NCBI GenBank assembly: GCA_052035235.1 | Contig: JBPOHT010000031.1 | Coordinates: 38,528-102,527, forward strand | Length of the DNA: 64,000 bases | Direction: 5' to 3' | Origin: Solimonas_A sp052035235 | GTDB lineage: Bacteria > Pseudomonadota > Gammaproteobacteria > Nevskiales > Nevskiaceae | Shown: piece after piece, positions 32,588 through 41,613 of the stretch | Numbering within the stretch: position 1 is the first letter of the stretch | Layout: the number at the start of each line of letters is the position of its first letter | Position numbers and translations under genes: made by a program | Notes under the pieces: generated by a model | The model's database searches: none | The model's input: the letters and a program-made list of their open reading frames with translations, nothing else | What the model was told of the DNA's origin: nothing

Positions 32588-33508
32588 ATGGCGCACGACC
32601 ATGTGAATGGTGAAAAGCCCGAGCCGGGTGACGACGACGGACATGATCACGCCGTCTCCGCCTCCGACACGCGTCTGAAATGGGCGCTCGCGCTAACCGC
32701 GGGCTTCATGGGTCTGGAGGTGGTCGCAGGTCTGTGGAGCGGATCGTTGGCGCTGCTGGCGGATGCGGGCCACATGCTCACCGACGCCGGCTCTCTGGCA
32801 CTGGCTTTGTACGCGGCCCAAGCCAGTCGCCGGACCCCAGACGCGAGGCGCACTTACGGCTACGGCCGCGCGCGCGTACTGGCGGCATTCGTTAACGGAT
32901 TGTCGTTGCTGCTGATCGCAGCGTGGATTGCGATTGAGGCGGTGCAGCGCCTTCAGGAGCCGGTCACGATCCTGGCTGGGCCGATGCTGGGCGTAGCGTT
33001 GGCCGGTCTGGTTGTGAATGTCTTGGCGTACCTCATTCTTCGGGGTGGCTCCGACCTGAACAGCCGTGGCGCCTTGGCGCACGTGGTTGGCGACCTGCTG
33101 GGGTCAGTTGCCGCCATTGGGGCCGCCCTGATCCTCCTGACGACGGGCTGGAGCCCGGCGGATCCGCTGCTATCGATCGCCGTTGCTCTCCTGATAGTGC
33201 GCACCGGCTGGCGCATTACACGTGAAGCGGCACATGCACTGCTGGAAGGGAGCCCCATCGGCCACGATGCCGAGCGTGTCCGCGATTCGCTCCTCCAGAC
33301 CATTCCCGGGCTTCTGGATGTGCACCACGTGCATGCCTGGACGGTCGCGTCCGGCGACATCTACTTTTCGCTCCATGTGAGGGCATCAGAAGGGCTGTCG
33401 GTTGATGGCGTGGCGGCTGACGTGCAGGCGCTCCTGCGCACAGAGTTTGGGGCTCGTCACGTGACCGTACAGGTCGAATTTGAGCTTTGCGCTTCGCCAG
33501 AGCACTGA
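32588..33508 (+). CDS. czcD: CDF exporter CzcD
   Basis: 306 aa, full-length CDF. His/Asp-rich N-terminus (MAHDHVNGE, DDGHDHAVS), helix 2 LLADAGHMLTDAGSLALAL (HxxxD), helix 5 ALAHVVGDLLGSV (HxxxD), and the cytoplasmic C-terminal domain with LDVHHVHAWTVASG. It exports Zn/Co/Cd from cytosol to periplasm for CzcCBA. GAGGAG precedes the ATG. Followed 1 bp later by the DUF411 variant. Confidence 0.94.
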   Translation: MAHDHVNGEKPEPGDDDGHDHAVSASDTRLKWALALTAGFMGLEVVAGLWSGSLALLADAGHMLTDAGSLALALYAAQASRRTPDARRTYGYGRARVLAAFVNGLSLLLIAAWIAIEAVQRLQEPVTILAGPMLGVALAGLVVNVLAYLILRGGSDLNSRGALAHVVGDLLGSVAAIGAALILLTTGWSPADPLLSIAVALLIVRTGWRITREAAHALLEGSPIGHDAERVRDSLLQTIPGLLDVHHVHAWTVASGDIYFSLHVRASEGLSVDGVAADVQALLRTEFGARHVTVQVEFELCASPEH

Positions 33509-33509
33509 C

Positions 33510-34037
33510 ATGGCCAAGAAAAAGGCTCGTCACCCGGAAAGTCCCCGGGGCTGGAAAGGGATATCGAAGACAGTGAAGGTGTGGGTGGTACTCGCACTTG
33601 TCTGCAGCGTCCTTGCGGGAATCCTGACGCAGTGGCCCCGGTGGTTTCCTATCGATCCCATGCGACAGGTCACTATCTATCGCACTCATGGCTGTCGCTG
33701 CGCTTTCGTCTGGGCACAGGAACTGGAGTCCAAGGGATACGTCGTTACGATGTACGAGCCCGAAACACTCAAGACCATCCGTGGGGCCTTGAAGACTCCG
33801 CCATCTCTCCGAGGATGCCACGTGGGACGATACATGGAGTATTTCGTCGAGGGCCATGTGCCAGCCGAAGCACTGGGCCTACTTGCGCGCCAGCACCCTG
33901 CCGGACTAGGGGTGGCGGCAGATTCGACTGCAGCTCGGCATGAGCCTCTGTCGTCGCCTCCAGGCGGGAAACCAGGGGTCACTCTTTACGATAAAAACGG
34001 AATTGCCCATCTGTGGTGGACCGGGCTCGGCGCCTGA
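33510..34037 (+). CDS. DUF411-like membrane-anchored protein, Cys-poor variant
   Basis: 175 aa from ATG 33510, directly after czcD. One N-terminal membrane anchor (residues 25-45). The DUF411 site reads YRTHGCRCAFVWAQELESKG, with CxC but without the third Cys of the CHCC in the copy at 5469; the later RGCHVGRYMEYFVEGHVP is conserved. Co-transcription with czcD suggests binding of Zn/Co/Cd rather than Cu. Confidence 0.8.
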   Translation: MAKKKARHPESPRGWKGISKTVKVWVVLALVCSVLAGILTQWPRWFPIDPMRQVTIYRTHGCRCAFVWAQELESKGYVVTMYEPETLKTIRGALKTPPSLRGCHVGRYMEYFVEGHVPAEALGLLARQHPAGLGVAADSTAARHEPLSSPPGGKPGVTLYDKNGIAHLWWTGLGA

Positions 34038-34165
34038 CTTCGCTTCCGAAAGGGGCGGCTGATCGGGGAGGCGAGGGCGGCCTTTGGGTGACGCAGCCGC
34101 GCAGAAGCCACTCACCCTTCGTGATGCCGACGCGTTCCTACCGCAATGAAGTAGCCCTCGTTGGG

Positions 34166-34432
34166 TTATTTCATATACGAACGAAAAATCTTTATCAGGC
34201 CGTCCAGCTCGTCGGCGTGGCCACCGTCAGCAGGCACCAAGTGGGTGCGTAGATGGCCCTCTATCACCTCCATCATGAGCCCGTTGATGCCACCGCGAAC
34301 CGCTGCGATCTGCTGCAGCACGGCGCTACATTCCGAGCCTTCCTCCAACGCCAGTTCCAGACTCTTGAGCTGCCCCTGAATTCGCCGGACGCGATTCAGC
34401 AGCGGCTTCTTGTTTTCAGTGGTGTGCGCCAT
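34166..34432 (-). CDS. dmeR: RcnR/DmeR-type Ni/Co-responsive repressor
   Basis: 88 aa, DUF156 (CsoR/RcnR/FrmR) fold. Counting residues gives His 3, Cys 35, His 60 and His 64, exactly the four RcnR Ni/Co ligands. RVRRIQGQLKSLELALEEG is the DNA-binding helix. Divergent from dmeF with a G-tract inverted repeat between. 34038-34165 holds nothing else I can identify. Confidence 0.92.
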   Translation of the reverse strand: MAHTTENKKPLLNRVRRIQGQLKSLELALEEGSECSAVLQQIAAVRGGINGLMMEVIEGHLRTHLVPADGGHADELDGLIKIFRSYMK

Positions 34433-34446
34433 GGATGGTCATCCTA

Positions 34447-34465
34447 TATACTGGGGGTGAGTATA
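34447..34465. promoter_or_regulatory. DmeR/RcnR-type operator
   Basis: TATACTGGGGGTGAGTATA: TATACT and AGTATA arms around a G tract, matching the TACT-G-tract-AGTA operator of RcnR-like repressors. It lies between dmeR and dmeF, so it can control both. Confidence 0.88.
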
Positions 34466-34488
34466 TTTCAATCGCAGGTCCGGGCCAA

Positions 34489-35412
34489 ATGTCGACGCAC
34501 TCCCATGCCTTCAACGAGGGGAACCCTCTGGCGGAGAACCGCACTCGCTGGGTGGTAGCACTCACTTCGCTGATGATGGTGGCCGAGATCGCTGGCGGCT
34601 GGGTCTATAACTCGATGGCGTTGTTGGCCGACGGCTGGCACATGAGTTCCCACGCTCTTGCACTCGGTCTGGCAGCGCTGGCCTATTCCTTGGCCCGCCG
34701 ACTCGCCAACGATCATCGTTTTGCATTTGGCACCTGGAAAATCGAGATTCTGGGCGGCTTTACCAGTGCGCTGTTGCTCCTGCTCGTAGCCTTCTCGATG
34801 GCCTATCAATCGATCGAGCGCCTGTACTCACCCACTCCGATTCATTACGACCAGGCGATCGTCATCGCCTTCGTTGGCCTGGCGGTCAATCTGGTCTGCG
34901 CAAAGCTGCTGCACGCCGGAGGGCATCAGCCACATGGGCATGATCACGGGCACGATCATGGCCATGGGCATGGCCACGACCATGGCGCGCAAGATCTCAA
35001 CCTCAGATCCGCCTATCTGCATGTCGTGGCCGACGCGATGACTTCGGTTCTGGCCATCGTGGCGCTTTTTGGCGGAAAGCTCTGGGGGGCCGATTGGCTC
35101 GATCCGACGATGGGCATCGTCGGGGCGGTGCTGGTGGGTATCTGGGCGGTTGGCCTGCTGAAGTCCACGACCCGCGTGCTTCTCGATGCGGAGATGGATG
35201 CGCCGGTAGTCGAAGAAATCCGCGACGTGATTGCCCAAAGTCCGGTCAAGGCGTCGATCTCCGATTTGCATGTCTGGCGCGTGGCCACGGGTAAGTACGC
35301 CTGCATCCTGCGGCTATCGGTCGCGGGTCATGCAACAGCCGAGGACTTCCATCGGCAACTCGCGGTGCACGAAGAGCTGGTCCACGTCACGGTCGAGATC
35401 GCCGCCGCATGA
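34489..35412 (+). CDS. dmeF: CDF exporter DmeF (Co/Ni)
   Basis: 307 aa from ATG 34489; the longer frame starts inside the operator. Helix 2 LLADGWHMSSHALALGL (DxxHxxxH type: Asp-Gly-Trp-His), helix 5 AYLHVVADAMTSVL, and between helices 4 and 5 a His loop HGHDHGHDHGHGHGHDHG. The DGWHMSSH motif and RcnR-type repressor are typical of DmeF Co/Ni exporters. C-terminal domain with SDLHVWRVATGKY. Confidence 0.93.
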   Translation: MSTHSHAFNEGNPLAENRTRWVVALTSLMMVAEIAGGWVYNSMALLADGWHMSSHALALGLAALAYSLARRLANDHRFAFGTWKIEILGGFTSALLLLLVAFSMAYQSIERLYSPTPIHYDQAIVIAFVGLAVNLVCAKLLHAGGHQPHGHDHGHDHGHGHGHDHGAQDLNLRSAYLHVVADAMTSVLAIVALFGGKLWGADWLDPTMGIVGAVLVGIWAVGLLKSTTRVLLDAEMDAPVVEEIRDVIAQSPVKASISDLHVWRVATGKYACILRLSVAGHATAEDFHRQLAVHEELVHVTVEIAAA

Positions 35413-35509
35413 GGACTGCCATGCCCGGCTCCTCCTTAATCGGTGGTTTCTGGCCTGCCGCAGTCCCGGCTGCTGGCGTCCTCCGATCGATATCGACTAT
35501 TGTTTACTG

Positions 35510-35878
35510 ATGTTCGCGCGCCTCGTCCCCATCTTGCTGTTCCTTTGCCTGCTGGCTGGCCTGAGTGGCCTTGGCCCGCATGTGCATTGGCATGCGCACG
35601 GGCATGATGAGGTGCACAGCTACGTTGTTTCCGCGCTGGATATCGACCATGCCCAGGCTCATGCGGAAGGCAGCCAGGATGATGACAGCAGCAAGCTGGG
35701 CACCCGCGTCCCTCTGGATCATCCGCCGGTCGGGCCAGTACCCAGTGCCGCTCTGTCTATCGACGTCGATGGGGCTCCCGGCATGTTGCCCCTGCTCGCG
35801 GATCAGCGTGTAACAGGGCCGCCCCGATTCCTGATGCCTCCAAGTCAGGCTCCTCCCCAGGCTTTCTCGACCGTTTAG
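35510..35878 (+). CDS. His-rich leader protein of second czc operon
   Basis: 122 aa from ATG 35510. Signal-like hydrophobic start, then GPHVHWHAHGHDEVHS and DIDHAQAHAEGSQDDD, ending in a Pro-rich tail. Paralogous in layout to the protein at 25514. Likely a periplasmic/membrane metal-binding accessory for the following CzcCBA. Confidence 0.65.
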   Translation: MFARLVPILLFLCLLAGLSGLGPHVHWHAHGHDEVHSYVVSALDIDHAQAHAEGSQDDDSSKLGTRVPLDHPPVGPVPSAALSIDVDGAPGMLPLLADQRVTGPPRFLMPPSQAPPQAFSTV

Positions 35879-35936
35879 CGCGCCGCGCCCTCTGATGGAC
35901 GCGGCGTACACCCGCGTTCCTGGAAGAGGACTTCCC

Positions 35937-37196
35937 GTGTACATTTCCGTTGTCTGGCGTCCCGCCGCTTTTGCGGCGGCGCTCATGCTCGTCGCGCCCG
36001 TTCTGGCAGCCGAGCCCCTCACTTTGCGCGATGCCCTGCAGCGAGCAGAAGCTTCGCATCCCGACCTGCAAGGATTTGGCGCCGAACGCGCCGCCGCCGC
36101 CGCCCACCGCGGCCTCGCGGGGCGATCTCCCACGCCCGAGGTCAGCGTCCTCTTGGAAGATGCCTTCGGCAGCGGAGCCCGCAGCGGTCTCGATGGCGCC
36201 CTGTGGACCCTGAGCTTTTCCCAAGCCCTGGAGCTAAGCGACCAGCGGTCCAGCCGTCTGGGCGCGGCCGACTCCCGGGCCGTGGCCCTGACGGCCGACC
36301 AGGAACTGCGCCGCCGCGACGCCTTGGCTGAGGTTGCCCAGCGCTTCTTCGAGGCCGCCGCCGACCGCGAGCGTCTACGTCTTGCCGAAGAGAAGGTCGA
36401 TCTGGCTCGCAAAAGTCTGGCGGCCGCAGACACTCGAGTTAGCTCTGCTCGCGCTCCTGTAGCCGAGCGCGCGCGTGCCCAGGCTGCTCTTTCCCAGGCA
36501 ATTCTGGAACGAGAGCACGCCGAGCACGAGGAAATGAGCGCTCGGGTCGCATTGGCGGTCTCGATGGGCTCTCCCGAGCCGGACTTTGGCGAACTCAAAG
36601 CGCCCTTGTTCGATCTGCCCCCGCTGCGCCCACTGCCGGAGTTGCGTCAACGACTGAAGCAGAGACCGTCGGCTCGGGCTCGCCTGGCCGAAGCCGCCGC
36701 GCTGGAGGCGGAACGCCAGGCTGCGTTGGCGGCTGCTGGACTGCGACCGACCTTCATCGGCGGCGCACGCCGCTATGAGGACGGCAACGATGTCGCAGCA
36801 GTCGTCGGCGTTAGCCTGCCGCTGCTTGCGGGACGTCGGGCCCGGGACGAGGCCGCGCTCATCTCCGCCCGTCAGGAACAGACACAAGCCGAAGGCCAGG
36901 CCGCTCTGCTGCGCGCCGAAGAGCAGTTGTTCGAGCGCTACCAGGAACTCGGCCATGCCAAGGAAGCCCTGCGCTTGCTCGACACCGAAGTGCTGCCTGC
37001 TCGCCAGGAGGCACTCAAGCAGACCCAGTACGCCTATGACCGAGGGCGCTATGGCTACCTCGAACTGTCGCTGGTGCTCCAGGAGCTTGCCGACGCCCGT
37101 CGCGCCCGCTTGGACACGGCCCTGCGCTATCACTCGCTGCTCGCCGAACTCGAACGCATTACCGGCGACCGTCTCATCGAAGGAAACACCCCATGA
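35937..37196 (+). CDS. czcC: CzcC-type outer-membrane factor, second copy
   Basis: 419 aa from GTG 35937 with GGAAGAGG 7 nt upstream; the ATG at 35895 would precede the signal by 14 residues. Signal peptide (VLA-AE). LTLRDALQRAEASHPDLQ and YAYDRGRYGYLELSLVLQEL mirror the first CzcC. Overlaps czcB by 4 bp. Codon 1 choice is supported by the signal peptide length. Confidence 0.9.
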   Translation: MYISVVWRPAAFAAALMLVAPVLAAEPLTLRDALQRAEASHPDLQGFGAERAAAAAHRGLAGRSPTPEVSVLLEDAFGSGARSGLDGALWTLSFSQALELSDQRSSRLGAADSRAVALTADQELRRRDALAEVAQRFFEAAADRERLRLAEEKVDLARKSLAAADTRVSSARAPVAERARAQAALSQAILEREHAEHEEMSARVALAVSMGSPEPDFGELKAPLFDLPPLRPLPELRQRLKQRPSARARLAEAAALEAERQAALAAAGLRPTFIGGARRYEDGNDVAAVVGVSLPLLAGRRARDEAALISARQEQTQAEGQAALLRAEEQLFERYQELGHAKEALRLLDTEVLPARQEALKQTQYAYDRGRYGYLELSLVLQELADARRARLDTALRYHSLLAELERITGDRLIEGNTP

Positions 37197-38452
37197 ATCG
37201 CCACACGACCTGCATCCTGATCGCGCTCGGCCTGGCGCTGGGAGCCTGCAATCCGAAGTCCGCCGAACCCGCCGCTGAGCATGGAGGCGAAAAGGCCGCA
37301 TCAGCGGAGTACGAACGAGGCCCCAACCGCGGCCGCATGCTGCGTGACGGTGACTTCGCCCTCGAACTCCAGATATTCGAGGACGGCGTGCCCCCCGAGT
37401 ACCACGTCTACTTGTACCGGAACGGCAAGCTACTTCCGCCGACCTCGGCCAAGGTGGTCGTCGAACTGACCCGGCTGGGCAACAAGCAGAATCGCTTCGC
37501 CTTCACGCCGAAGGACGGCTATTTGATCGGCAGCGGCACGGTCACCGAGCCCCATTCCTTCAGCGTCGTGGTGACGGCAGAGGAGGGCGGTAAGGCCCAT
37601 CGCTGGGCCTTCGACAGCTTTGAAGGCCGTACCACCATTTCGGCCAAGAATGCCCAGGATGCCGGCGTCCGGACCGAAGCCGCCGGTCCCGCAACGATCG
37701 CGGAGGTACTGAAGCTCACGGGCCGCGTGGTTCCCAATGCCGAGCATGTGCGCGCCGTCACCGCACGCTTTCCCGGCACGATCCAGAAGGTATCCAAGTC
37801 GGTCGGCGATACCGTGCAGGCGGGCGACCGGCTGGCGGTTGTCGAGAGCAACGACAGCCTGCAGAGCTACAACGTGACCTCGCCGATTGCCGGCGTGGTG
37901 CTGGAGCGCGATGCCAACCCTGGCGAGTTTGCGGGGAACGGCCCGCTGTTCGTGATCGCGGACTTCACCAAGCTCTGGGTCGAACTCGCGGTCTTCCCGC
38001 GCGACCTCGCCAAGCTCCGCGTCGGACAGCCCGTGACCCTGTCCGGGGTCGATGGCGGGGAAGTTCAGGCTTCCGGCCAGATCGTCCGCATCGCCCCGGC
38101 GGAGGGAGCCGGTCGCGGCACCCTGAGCGGCGTCTACACCGCGAGGGTCGCGCTGGACAACGCCACTGGCCAATGGACACCCGGCCTCTTTGCCCGCGGC
38201 GAGGTGCGCATTGGTGCGGCCGAGGTGCCCCTGGCGGTGAAGCGCAGCGGGCTGCAGGCCTTCCGTGACTTCACGGTGGTCTTCGAGCTGATCGGGGAAA
38301 CCTACGAAGTGCGCATGCTCGAGCTCGGTCGACAGGACAGCACCCACGTGGAAGTCCTTGGCGGCATCGAGCCCGGCGCCCGATACGTTTCCGAAAACAG
38401 TTATCTGATCAAGGCCGACATCGACAAGTCCGGCGCCAGCCACGACCACTGA
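37193..38452 (+). CDS. czcB: CzcB-type membrane fusion lipoprotein, second copy
   Basis: 419 aa lipoprotein (LALGACNP). Unlike the first CzcB it has no His/Glu repeat but a 100-residue extra N-terminal domain (YERGPNRGRMLRDGDFALEL ... HRWAFDSFEGR), the extension found in CzcB of the larger subfamily. Then RFPGTIQKVSKSVGDTVQAG, TSPIAGVVLERDANPGEF and LWVELAVFPRDLAKL. The partner of the downstream CzcA. Different N-terminal metal handling suggests the two pumps serve different metals. Confidence 0.92.
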   Translation: MNRHTTCILIALGLALGACNPKSAEPAAEHGGEKAASAEYERGPNRGRMLRDGDFALELQIFEDGVPPEYHVYLYRNGKLLPPTSAKVVVELTRLGNKQNRFAFTPKDGYLIGSGTVTEPHSFSVVVTAEEGGKAHRWAFDSFEGRTTISAKNAQDAGVRTEAAGPATIAEVLKLTGRVVPNAEHVRAVTARFPGTIQKVSKSVGDTVQAGDRLAVVESNDSLQSYNVTSPIAGVVLERDANPGEFAGNGPLFVIADFTKLWVELAVFPRDLAKLRVGQPVTLSGVDGGEVQASGQIVRIAPAEGAGRGTLSGVYTARVALDNATGQWTPGLFARGEVRIGAAEVPLAVKRSGLQAFRDFTVVFELIGETYEVRMLELGRQDSTHVEVLGGIEPGARYVSENSYLIKADIDKSGASHDH

Positions 38453-38460
38453 GATTGACC

Positions 38461-41400
38461 ATGCTCGAACGCATACTGAGTCTTTCCATCAGGCAGCGCA
38501 TCCCAGTGCTGCTCATCGTCCTGGCCATGGCATTGTTCGGCATCTGGAGCTACCAGAAGCTTCCGATCGACGCCGTTCCGGACATCACCAACGTTCAGGT
38601 CCAGATCAATACGGAAGCTCCGGGCTATACGCCGCTGGAAGCCGAGCAGCGCGTCACCTTCCCGCTGGAGACCTCGATGGCGGGGCTCGCGCGGCTCAAG
38701 TACACGCGATCCCTGTCCCGCTATGGCCTGTCGCAGGTCACGGTGATCTTCGAGGAAGGAACGGATCCCTTCTTCGCCCGTCAGCAAGTCGCCGAACGCC
38801 TGCAGGCGGTCGCCGGCCAGTTGCCTCCCGGCATCGAGCCGTCGATGGGACCCGCAGCGACCGGCCTCGGCGAGATCTTCATGTACACCGTCGATGCCGC
38901 GCCCGGTGCGCGCAATGCAGATGGCTCGCCGCTGACGGCGACCGACCTGCGTCAGGCGCAGGACTGGATCGTGCGTCCCCAACTGCTGCGAGTCGCAGGC
39001 GTCGCTGACGTCAACTCCATCGGCGGCTACGAGCGGCAGTACCTGGTACAGCCGGGCCCGGCCACGCTGCTGGGCTACGGCGTCAGCCTCGAAGAACTGG
39101 CGGCCGCCCTAAAGCGGAACAACGCCAACGCCGGCGCCGGTTACATCGAGCGTTTCGGCCAGCAGATGCTGCTGCGCATCCCCGGTCAGGTGGGAGCCGG
39201 TGACGCCGCCCTGGATGACCTCCGGAGCATTGTCATCAAAACGGTCGGCGATGCCCCGGTGCGCGTCGGCGATGTCGCCAACGTAACCACGGGCGGCGAG
39301 CTGAGGACCGGCGCGGCTACGCAGAACGGGCATGAGGTTGTTCTGGGCACTGTGCTGATGCGTGTTGGCGAGAACAGCCGAACCGTGGCCGGCGCCGTGG
39401 CGGCTAAGATCGGGGACATCCAATCATCGCTGCCGCCGGGCGTTCAGGTCGTCACGGCCTATGACCGCACCTGGCTGGTCGACAAGACGCTGAAGACGGT
39501 GCAGAAGAACCTGCTCGAAGGCGCGCTGCTGGTGATCGTGGTGCTGTTCCTGCTGCTGGGCAACATCCGGGCGGCGCTGCTGACCGCCATGGTCATCCCG
39601 GTGACGATGCTGCTGACCATCACGGGCATGGTGAAGGCGGGGGTCTCGGCGAACCTGATGAGTCTGGGCGCCCTGGACTTCGGCCTGATCGTGGATGGCG
39701 CGGTGATCATCGTCGAGAACTGCCTGCGGCGATTGTCGTTGGAGGTAGCCCCCGGCCGGGAAATGCTGCTCAAGGAACGGCTGCAGATCGTGTACGAGGC
39801 GACCAGCGAGGTGATCCGCCCAGCGCTATTCGGGGTCTTCATCATCACGGCCGTCTACCTGCCGATCTTTGCTCTCAGCGGGGTCGAAGGAAAGATGTTC
39901 CACCCCATGGCCCAGACCGTAGTCATGGCTCTGGTCGCTGCCATGGTGCTATCGGTCACGGCGGTTCCCGCGGCCGTCGCGCTGCTGGTGCCCGCGCCCA
40001 AGCCGCACTCGGAAACCCGCTTCGCGCGGTTCGCGGAGCGTGTCTATGTCCCACTGCTGGATGCCAGCCTGCGGGCGCGAGTCGCCGTGGCCGGAGCGGC
40101 CACTGCACTGGTTCTGCTCATGGGCTTTGCAGCCTCGCGCATGGGGTCAGAGTTCCTGCCTAACCTGGACGAGGGTGACATCGCCATGCATGCCCTGCGC
40201 ATCCCGGGCACCAGCCTGTCGCAGGCGGTGGGCATGCAGGCCCAGCTGGAATCTGCCGTGAAGCAGCTGCCGGAGGTCGAGCGCATCGTCGCCAAGATCG
40301 GCACGGCGGACATCGCCACGGATCCGATGCCACCGTCGGTCGCCGACAACTTCATCATCCTCAAGGACCGGAGCGAGTGGCCAGATCCGCGTAAGCCGAA
40401 GGCGCAAGTCGTCGCCGATCTGGAAGCCGTGGTGCGTCCGATCCCCGGCAACAACTACGAGTTCACTCAGCCGATCCAGATGCGCTTCAACGAGCTGCTG
40501 TCCGGCGTGCGAGCCGACGTTGCGGTTAAGGTCTACGGCGATGATCTGGAGGTGCTGGCCGGCATTGGCAAGCAGATCGAGGGGATCGTCGAGGGCGTCC
40601 GCGGTGCCCAGGACGTCTCTCTGGAGCAGGTCACCGGCCTGCCGGTACTGAGCATTCAGCCCCGGCGCGAAGCCCTGGCGCGCTACGGTTTGGATGTCGC
40701 CGCCCTGCAAGCGGTCGTAGCATCGGCCTACGGCGGAGAAGCCGTGGGGCTGGTGTTTGATGGAGACCGCCGCCATCCGTTGGTGATCCGACTGCAGGAG
40801 GAGCTACGCAAGGACATCGATGCCCTCGAGCGTCTACCCGTGCCACTTCCGGCGGGCGGCTATGTCCCGCTGGGGGAGGTGGCCGAGCTGGAATTGGCGC
40901 CAGGCCCCAACCAGGTGAACCGCGAGAATGGCAAGCGCAGGGTCGTGGTGACGTCGAACGTCCGTGATCGGGACCTGGGTGGATTCATCGCCGAGCTTCA
41001 AGCGGCGGTATCCCGCGACGCGGAGATGCCGCCGGGCTATTGGATCTCCTACGGCGGCACTTTCGAGCAGCTGCAGTCGGCCAGCCAGCGCCTGGCGATC
41101 GTCGTACCGATCACACTGGCGCTGATCGTCGGCCTGCTGTGGCTGGCCTTCGGGTCGATGCGCGATGCGCTGCTGATCTTCACCGGTGTACCCTTGGCGC
41201 TGACCGGCGGCGTTGCCGCGCTGATGCTACGCGACATTCCGCTGTCGATCTCGGCGGGTGTCGGATTCATCGCGCTCTCCGGCGTCGCGGTACTCAACGG
41301 CCTGGTCATGGTCAGCTTCATCCGCAGCCTGCGCGAGAATGGCGTGGCTCTGGACGAAGCAATCCGCGAGGGTGCCCGCACCCGTTTGCGCCCGGTACTC

Positions 41401-41613
41401 ATGACGGCCCTGGTAGCGGCGCTGGGCTTCGTGCCCATGGCCTTCAATACAGGAATCGGCTCCGAGGTCCAGCGCCCGCTGGCGACGGTGGTCATTGGCG
41501 GCATCATCAGTTCCACGCTGCTGACGCTGCTGGTGCTCCCGGCGCTGTACCGCCTGGCTCATCGCAAGGAGGCTGGGCGGGCTACCCACCCTGGGAAAGC
41601 GGCCCATGTTTGA
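38461..41613 (+). CDS. czcA: CzcA-type heavy-metal RND pump, second copy
   Basis: 1050 aa from ATG 38461 (a TTG at 38455 is also in frame). Carries YQKLPIDAVPDITNVQVQ, LGALDFGLIVDGAVIIVEN (HME1 signature), DEGDIAMHALRIPGTSLSQA and MAFNTGIGSEVQRPLATVV. Clearly homologous to the first CzcA along its whole length but diverged throughout, so not a recent duplication. Stop overlaps the MFS gene by 8 bp. Confidence 0.95.
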   Translation: MLERILSLSIRQRIPVLLIVLAMALFGIWSYQKLPIDAVPDITNVQVQINTEAPGYTPLEAEQRVTFPLETSMAGLARLKYTRSLSRYGLSQVTVIFEEGTDPFFARQQVAERLQAVAGQLPPGIEPSMGPAATGLGEIFMYTVDAAPGARNADGSPLTATDLRQAQDWIVRPQLLRVAGVADVNSIGGYERQYLVQPGPATLLGYGVSLEELAAALKRNNANAGAGYIERFGQQMLLRIPGQVGAGDAALDDLRSIVIKTVGDAPVRVGDVANVTTGGELRTGAATQNGHEVVLGTVLMRVGENSRTVAGAVAAKIGDIQSSLPPGVQVVTAYDRTWLVDKTLKTVQKNLLEGALLVIVVLFLLLGNIRAALLTAMVIPVTMLLTITGMVKAGVSANLMSLGALDFGLIVDGAVIIVENCLRRLSLEVAPGREMLLKERLQIVYEATSEVIRPALFGVFIITAVYLPIFALSGVEGKMFHPMAQTVVMALVAAMVLSVTAVPAAVALLVPAPKPHSETRFARFAERVYVPLLDASLRARVAVAGAATALVLLMGFAASRMGSEFLPNLDEGDIAMHALRIPGTSLSQAVGMQAQLESAVKQLPEVERIVAKIGTADIATDPMPPSVADNFIILKDRSEWPDPRKPKAQVVADLEAVVRPIPGNNYEFTQPIQMRFNELLSGVRADVAVKVYGDDLEVLAGIGKQIEGIVEGVRGAQDVSLEQVTGLPVLSIQPRREALARYGLDVAALQAVVASAYGGEAVGLVFDGDRRHPLVIRLQEELRKDIDALERLPVPLPAGGYVPLGEVAELELAPGPNQVNRENGKRRVVVTSNVRDRDLGGFIAELQAAVSRDAEMPPGYWISYGGTFEQLQSASQRLAIVVPITLALIVGLLWLAFGSMRDALLIFTGVPLALTGGVAALMLRDIPLSISAGVGFIALSGVAVLNGLVMVSFIRSLRENGVALDEAIREGARTRLRPVLMTALVAALGFVPMAFNTGIGSEVQRPLATVVIGGIISSTLLTLLVLPALYRLAHRKEAGRATHPGKAAHV

